From the NCBI RefSeq assembly GCF_030519655.1, contig NZ_JAUMIT010000001.1:868001-932000 (forward strand): 64,000 nt of DNA, in the 5' to 3' direction. Position numbers and translations under genes: made by a program. A model generated the notes under the pieces. The model saw only the letters and a program-made list of their open reading frames with translations. It was not told the origin of the DNA and ran no database searches. The DNA comes from Wenyingzhuangia gilva. GTDB taxonomy: Bacteria > Bacteroidota > Bacteroidia > Flavobacteriales > Flavobacteriaceae. Positions 60,265-64,000 of this stretch are shown here, in pieces. Position 1 is the first letter of the stretch; each line of letters opens with the position of its first letter.

Positions 60265-61575
60265 TTAGGCAATGGCTACTTTTATTTGTTTGATACGTTT
60301 ACGGTCAATAGCTTCTACGGTAAATGTAAGATTTTGATAGGCTATTTTTTCAAATTTTCTAGGGAATCTACCTGAAAGTTCTAATAACAATCCAGCCAAA
60401 GTTTCTGATTCTCCTTTGTCTTTTTCAAACGAAACTTCATCAAGTTCTAAAACTTTACAAAAGTCTTTAAGATTTATTTTACCATCAAATACATAGTTGT
60501 TTTCATCAATTTTAGAATAAGACAAATCTACTTCATCAAACTCATCACTAATATCTCCAACAATTTCCTCAATTACATCTTCTAAGGTAACCAATCCACT
60601 TGTTCCACCATATTCATCTACCACAATAGCTAAGTGGTTTTTACGCTCTTGAAAATCAATTAGCAAGTCATCTAGCTTTTTATTTTCGGGCACAAAAAAG
60701 GGTTCTCTAATTAATGGAATCCAATTGAATGTTTTTTTGTGTAAATGTGGTAGTAAATCTTTTGTGTAAAGGACTCCGATAATTTCATCAATATTATTGT
60801 CGTATACGGGGTTTCTAGAAAATCCTTTATCAGCAATAATTTCTAAAACCTCTGCAAAAGTTGCTTTTTTAGAAATGGCACAAATATCCATTCTAGGATT
60901 CATGATTTGTACAGTTTCTGTGTTTCCAAAGTTTACAATTCCTTCAAGAATATTTTTTTGTTCAGCAGTTGTTTCTTCTTCAGAAGTAAGTTCTAATGCT
61001 TGTGATAAATCATCAACAGAAAAATTGCTTTTGGTGTTTCTTAATTGTTTTTCTATAATATTGGAAAGTCCCGTTAAAGGTCCTGTAATAAGGATAAAAA
61101 CTTTGTCTAAAAATAACAAAACGGGACTCATTAAGAGTGCAAATTCTTTGGCATTTCTATTGGCATATATTTTAGGCAGTACTTCTCCAAAAATTAAAAT
61201 GATAAAAGTAATTAAGACCACTTCTATCAAAAATCGGATGTTTACTTTAAAAATAATAAGGTTTAATTTAAAGGTTAAATCACTAAAAAAGACTTCGCCT
61301 AAACTGGCGAATAATAAAACAATTAAAATGTTGATGGCGTTGTTGGCAACCAAAACATTTGCTAAAAGTCTTTTAGGTTTAGAAATTAATTTGGTTAATT
61401 TTTTGGCATTTCCAGTATCTAAACTTTCTAATTGGTCTAGTTCTGATTTTGTAAGAGAGAAAAATGCAACTTCAGATCCTGAAATTAATGCAGAGCATAT
61501 TAATAAGCCTAAAGTAATAAGGCAATTTATAATGGTATCTAATGGTATTCCGGTATCGTATATGGGCTCAGGCAA
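60265..61575 (-). CDS. gldE: Gliding motility-associated protein GldE (CNNM/CBS/CorC type)
   Basis: This 436-residue membrane protein has a CNNM (DUF21) domain of four helices (residues 12-190, with SALISGSEVAFFSL). A CBS pair follows (around residues 210-330, IMNPRMDICAIS and DEYGGTSGLVTLEDVIEEIV), then a C-terminal CorC/HlyC domain. GldE is linked genetically to GldD in gliding. The only start in frame before the first helix is TTG at 61575; an in-frame TGA lies just upstream. It follows ssb by 14 bases. Confidence 0.93.
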   Translation of the reverse strand: MPEPIYDTGIPLDTIINCLITLGLLICSALISGSEVAFFSLTKSELDQLESLDTGNAKKLTKLISKPKRLLANVLVANNAINILIVLLFASLGEVFFSDLTFKLNLIIFKVNIRFLIEVVLITFIILIFGEVLPKIYANRNAKEFALLMSPVLLFLDKVFILITGPLTGLSNIIEKQLRNTKSNFSVDDLSQALELTSEEETTAEQKNILEGIVNFGNTETVQIMNPRMDICAISKKATFAEVLEIIADKGFSRNPVYDNNIDEIIGVLYTKDLLPHLHKKTFNWIPLIREPFFVPENKKLDDLLIDFQERKNHLAIVVDEYGGTSGLVTLEDVIEEIVGDISDEFDEVDLSYSKIDENNYVFDGKINLKDFCKVLELDEVSFEKDKGESETLAGLLLELSGRFPRKFEKIAYQNLTFTVEAIDRKRIKQIKVAIA

Positions 61576-61589
61576 TGTTTTATGGTTTT

Positions 61590-61997
61590 TTAAAATGGTA
61601 AATCATCAATAATATTTCCGGGATCATTTTTTTCTTGAGCGGAATTATCATGTTTGTTTTCGTTCTTTGAAGATAAAAAATTCATGTCAACAACGTGAAT
61701 TTCGGTGGTGTATTTTTTTACACCTTCTAGTTCCCATTCTCGTGTTTTAATTTTTCCTTCACAATAAACTTTATCTCCTTTGGTTAAAAATTTTTCACAA
61801 ATTTCGGCTAATTTATTTCTAACTACAATATTATGCCACTCTGTTGTGGTAGTTTTTTCACCAGTAGTTTTATTGGTGTAAGTTTCGTTGGTGGCAAGTG
61901 GAAATCTAGCAATACAACCTCCTCCGTCAAAATAGTGGGTTTTTACATTATCACCTAAGTGACCAATAAGCATTACTTTGTTTAAGGTACCAGCCAT
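61590..61997 (-). CDS. ssb: Single-stranded DNA-binding protein
   Basis: This 135-residue OB-fold protein binds single-stranded DNA. It begins MAGTLNKVMLIGHLGDNVKT. A conserved acidic end DDLPF recruits other repair proteins. It lies between mutY and gldE on the minus strand, the arrangement expected in Flavobacteriia. The acidic linker is short, making it smaller than E. coli SSB. Confidence 0.96.
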   Translation of the reverse strand: MAGTLNKVMLIGHLGDNVKTHYFDGGGCIARFPLATNETYTNKTTGEKTTTTEWHNIVVRNKLAEICEKFLTKGDKVYCEGKIKTREWELEGVKKYTTEIHVVDMNFLSSKNENKHDNSAQEKNDPGNIIDDLPF

Positions 61998-62030
61998 AAT
62001 TATAATCTTTCTATCAAAATTAATGAAAAT

Positions 62031-63071
62031 TTATTTGGTTTTGTACTCTTCTAAGAAATTGTGTATCAGTTTAGGAACCGCAAAATCATCAATGTTTTTC
62101 CATGCTGTTAATTCAAAATTTTCAATATGTTTTGTATTGATGATCCAAAAATGAGTGTGTAAATGCTGATGTGTTAATTTATGAATCCATGGTTCTGGGT
62201 TGTATAGAGCGATGTCCATATTTTTAAACTCATGGTTTTTAAAAAAATCGTGCTTTAGCAGGGTTTCTTCATCAACAGGTTTGTTGGTTTCTATTAATGG
62301 AAATTGATATAAATTTTTCCAAATTCCGTTTCCAGTTCTTTTTTCTATGACTGTTAAATCTCCATTGTCTATTACTATAAAATTAAAAAACTTGTTTTTA
62401 ACTTTCAGCTTTTTTTCTTTTACGGGTAATGAACTGATTAAATTTTTAGCTTTTGCTATGCATCCATCAGCCAAAACGCATGTTTCACAAGTTGGGTTTT
62501 GTGGTTTACAAACCATAGCACCAAAATCCATAATGGCTTGGTTGTATTCTTTTGGGTGGGCATTTTGAATTAGTTCTTGAGCTAGTTCTTTAAAATATTT
62601 AATTCCTTTTGGGGAGTTGATAGGCATATCTATATTAAAGTATCTAGATAATACTCTGTAAACATTCCCATCTACCACCGCTGTTTTTTCGTTAAAACAA
62701 ATAGAAGCAATGGCAGAAGCGGTGTAATCACCCACGCCTTTTAATTTTAATAACTCTTTATAAGTAGTTGGGAATTTTCCGTTGAGCTCATTACATATAT
62801 ATTGAGCAGAAAAATGTAAGTTTCTAGCTCTAGAGTAATATCCTAATCCTTGCCAGTCTTTTAATACTTCATCTTCACTCGCATTTGCCAAGTCTTGAAC
62901 TGTTGGATAATGCTCTGTAAAGACCTTGTAATAGTCCAAACCTTGCTGAATTCTGGTTTGTTGAAGGATAATTTCTGACAGCCAAATAAAATACGGATTA
63001 GAAGAATTTCGCCAAGGTAAATTTCTTTTATTATTTAAGTACCACATTTCCAGTATCTTATAAAATTCCAT
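62031..63071 (-). CDS. mutY: A/G-specific adenine glycosylase
   Basis: This 346-residue enzyme removes adenine opposite 8-oxoguanine. It has the helix-hairpin-helix motif LKGVGDYTASAIASICFN and the catalytic Asp region ending YNQAIMDFGAMVC. The four cysteines for the Fe-S cluster are in MVCKPQNPTCETCVLADGC, a C-x6-C-x2-C-x5-C pattern. A C-terminal NUDIX-like domain recognises 8-oxoG. Length is normal. It leads the mutY-ssb-gldE-gldD block and has its own -7 box. Confidence 0.96.
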   Translation of the reverse strand: MEFYKILEMWYLNNKRNLPWRNSSNPYFIWLSEIILQQTRIQQGLDYYKVFTEHYPTVQDLANASEDEVLKDWQGLGYYSRARNLHFSAQYICNELNGKFPTTYKELLKLKGVGDYTASAIASICFNEKTAVVDGNVYRVLSRYFNIDMPINSPKGIKYFKELAQELIQNAHPKEYNQAIMDFGAMVCKPQNPTCETCVLADGCIAKAKNLISSLPVKEKKLKVKNKFFNFIVIDNGDLTVIEKRTGNGIWKNLYQFPLIETNKPVDEETLLKHDFFKNHEFKNMDIALYNPEPWIHKLTHQHLHTHFWIINTKHIENFELTAWKNIDDFAVPKLIHNFLEEYKTK

Positions 63072-63090
63072 ATCTTTGTAGTTAGGATTG

Positions 63091-63098
63091 CAAACTTA
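63091..63098 (-). promoter_or_regulatory. TAnnTTTG -7 box of mutY
   Basis: The minus strand reads TAAGTTTG 20 bases before the mutY ATG, so the leader is short. Confidence 0.6.
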
Positions 63099-63154
63099 CA
63101 TAAAACTTCTATTAAAAATTGATGGTTAATCTTTTTAGAATTAATTAATTATCA

Positions 63155-63162
63155 TATATTTG
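63155..63162 (+). promoter_or_regulatory. TAnnTTTG -7 box of HU
   Basis: TATATTTG lies 41 bases before the HU ATG. Confidence 0.7.
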
Positions 63163-63203
63163 CGTCCTCAATTTTTTTCTAGAAACAATAAATTTAATAA
63201 GAA

Positions 63204-63494
63204 ATGACGAAAGCAGATTTAGTTACGACAATTGCAGATAAATCAGGAATTGAAAAAGCTGATGTTTTGGCAACTGTTGAAGCGTTTATGGATGAAGTAA
63301 AGAATGCTTTAGAAAACGGAGACAATGTTTACTTAAGAGGTTTCGGAAGTTTTGTAATCAAAACCAGAGCTGAAAAAACAGGAAGAAACATTTCTAAAAA
63401 CACAACAATTAAAATTCCAGCACATAATATCCCAGCATTTAAACCTGCGAAGACATTTACTGAAGGAGTTAAAGCAAAAGTAGAAGTAAAGTAG
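63204..63494 (+). CDS. HU-family DNA-binding protein
   Basis: This 96-residue nucleoid protein has the HU/IHF pattern: N-terminal helices (MTKADLVTTIADKSGIEKAD), the strand turn VYLRGFGSFVIKTRAEKTGR and an arm with IPAHNIPAFKPAKTF. It bends DNA as a dimer. It is followed 63 bases later by a very small basic gene and then an RNase E/G gene. IHF and HU cannot be separated here, so no symbol is given. Confidence 0.96.
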   Translation: MTKADLVTTIADKSGIEKADVLATVEAFMDEVKNALENGDNVYLRGFGSFVIKTRAEKTGRNISKNTTIKIPAHNIPAFKPAKTFTEGVKAKVEVK

Positions 63495-63557
63495 TAGCTT
63501 TACCAAAAAATAGATTATTAACAATCTCTAAATAAGGAGACTTTAAATTATAACATT

Positions 63558-63647
63558 ATGCCAAGCGGTAAAAAGAGAAAAAGAGCTAAGATCTCTACTC
63601 ACAAACGTAAGAAAAGATCAAGAGCTAACAGACATAAGAAAAAGTAA
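63558..63647 (+). CDS. 29-residue highly basic protein, possible ribosomal component
   Basis: The frame reads MPSGKKRKRAKISTHKRKKR and ends SRANRHKKK, so 19 of 29 residues are Lys, Arg or His. By memory, nearly the same sequence is found in many Bacteroidota next to the HU and RNase E/G genes. The Flavobacterium johnsoniae ribosome structure revealed a novel protein named bL38; I cannot confirm that this is the same gene. An AAGGAG sequence at 63534-63539 is 18 bases upstream, too far to act as a normal Shine-Dalgarno. The stop lies inside a strong hairpin. Confidence 0.7.
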   Translation: MPSGKKRKRAKISTHKRKKRSRANRHKKK

Positions 63648-63668
63648 GTTTTTAAACTTACTTTTTCT
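63637..63668 (+). terminator. Hairpin terminator overlapping the end of the small basic gene
   Basis: A 15-bp perfect stem (agaaaaagtaagttt / aaacttactttttct) with a TT loop starts inside the last codons and is followed by TGTTTTTT. The next gene begins about 120 bases later. Confidence 0.78.
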
Positions 63669-63788
63669 TGTTTTTTATGGTTTCGTAAAAACCATTACAC
63701 GTTCATTGACATTAAGACAAACGTCTTAATTATCAATACACTTATTTTTAATCGTGTTGCGCAAGTAGCATACTAATACAAAATCAGG

Positions 63789-64000
63789 ATGAAATTAGAA
63801 TTAATAATTCGTTCGAATTCTTCTGATATAGATTTTGCATTACTTAGAGATGGTAGATTAATTGAGTTAAATAATGAATCTAACGATAATAAAATATCGG
63901 TAGGTGATATTTTTTTAGCCAAGGCAGGAAAAGTTTTAAAAGGTTTAAACGCCTCTTTTGTTGATGTTGGTTATTCTAAAGATGGTTTTTTACACTATCA
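63789..64000 (+). CDS. rng: N-terminal part of ribonuclease E/G, truncated by window edge
   Basis: The open frame begins MKLELIIRSNSSDIDFALLR and continues with GRLIELNNES and VGDIFLAKAGKVLKGLNASF, which matches the RNase E/G N-terminal and S1-like region. It runs off the end of the window after about 70 residues. RNase G/E processes rRNA and mRNA. Its place after HU and the small basic gene is typical of Bacteroidota. The catalytic part cannot be seen. Confidence 0.88.
   Translation, partial: MKLELIIRSNSSDIDFALLRDGRLIELNNESNDNKISVGDIFLAKAGKVLKGLNASFVDVGYSKDGFLHY

Noticed and set aside
60797-61612. A 271-codon open frame on the plus strand
   Set aside because: It is antisense to gldE and ssb, which are clearly coding; the translation has low complexity and no family pattern.
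63534-63539. AAGGAG as a Shine-Dalgarno for the small basic gene
   Set aside because: It is 18 bases from the ATG, too far for normal pairing, and this lineage mostly does not use such sites. It is mentioned only as a curiosity.

Overview
The window looks like chromosomal DNA from a marine-type member of the Flavobacteriaceae (Bacteroidota). The evidence is low GC, intergenic -7 boxes of the Bacteroidota form TAnnTTTG, start codons mostly without Shine-Dalgarno sequences, the gliding genes gldD and gldE, a PorZ-like type IX secretion protein with a C-terminal sorting domain, several TonB-dependent receptors with carboxypeptidase-like N-terminal extensions, and an ECF sigma/FecR/TonB-receptor signalling unit. 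The genus cannot be fixed from sequence alone. I saw no rRNA, tRNA, CRISPR array, phage or complete insertion sequence.

Layout. 1-9.7 kb: a cut-off DUF2807-like protein, tatA, membrane and outer-membrane proteins of unknown role, an SPFH protein, then gltX, ybeY and mnmG with three parS-like 16-mers between 5.0 and 7.95 kb, so the replication origin may be near; then a SanA-like protein and a methyltransferase. 9.8-15.2 kb: a trans-envelope signalling unit (ECF sigma, FecR, STN-type TonB receptor) with a divergent repeat lipoprotein; a shared GGTAGGGTA motif lies before the lipoprotein gene and before fecR. 15.3-24.7 kb: a one-protein two-component system, holB, pgk, an aldo/keto reductase, trpS and envelope genes. 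24.9-34.8 kb: a phosphoethanolamine-transferase-like protein, porZ, recO, rnpA, a DUF6909-like protein, an initiating sugar transferase, purD and a glycosyltransferase. 34.8-40.8 kb: a PhoR/PhoB-like pair divergent from a TonB receptor and a surface-type lipoprotein, with TTAACA direct repeats at 11-bp period in the control regions. 40.9-47.6 kb: an exonuclease, thiL, and the sufA-like/B/C/D genes interrupted by a decayed four-helix-bundle (IVP) gene. 47.7-56.2 kb: a nucleoside transporter, an S1/P1 nuclease, a type IX cargo protein, a lipoprotein endonuclease I, a choice-of-anchor-J lipoprotein and a TonB receptor. 56.5-64 kb: rpmA/rplU, a LolA-like protein, an HMA lipoprotein with a cysteine-rich tail, ctaA, the gldD-gldE-ssb-mutY block, HU, a 29-residue basic protein and the start of an RNase E/G gene.

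How it fits together. The most interesting reading is that two regions form a phosphate-acquisition network. The PhoBR-like pair with its TonB receptor and lipoprotein carries strong 11-bp-period direct repeats that resemble Bacillus PhoP boxes and share E. coli Pho-box geometry. The nuclease/nucleoside region also carries similar repeats before its TonB receptor and, more weakly, before the S1/P1 nuclease. Extracellular nucleic acid could be cut, dephosphorylated and imported as nucleosides and phosphate. This is inference; the repeats and the gene content are seen directly.
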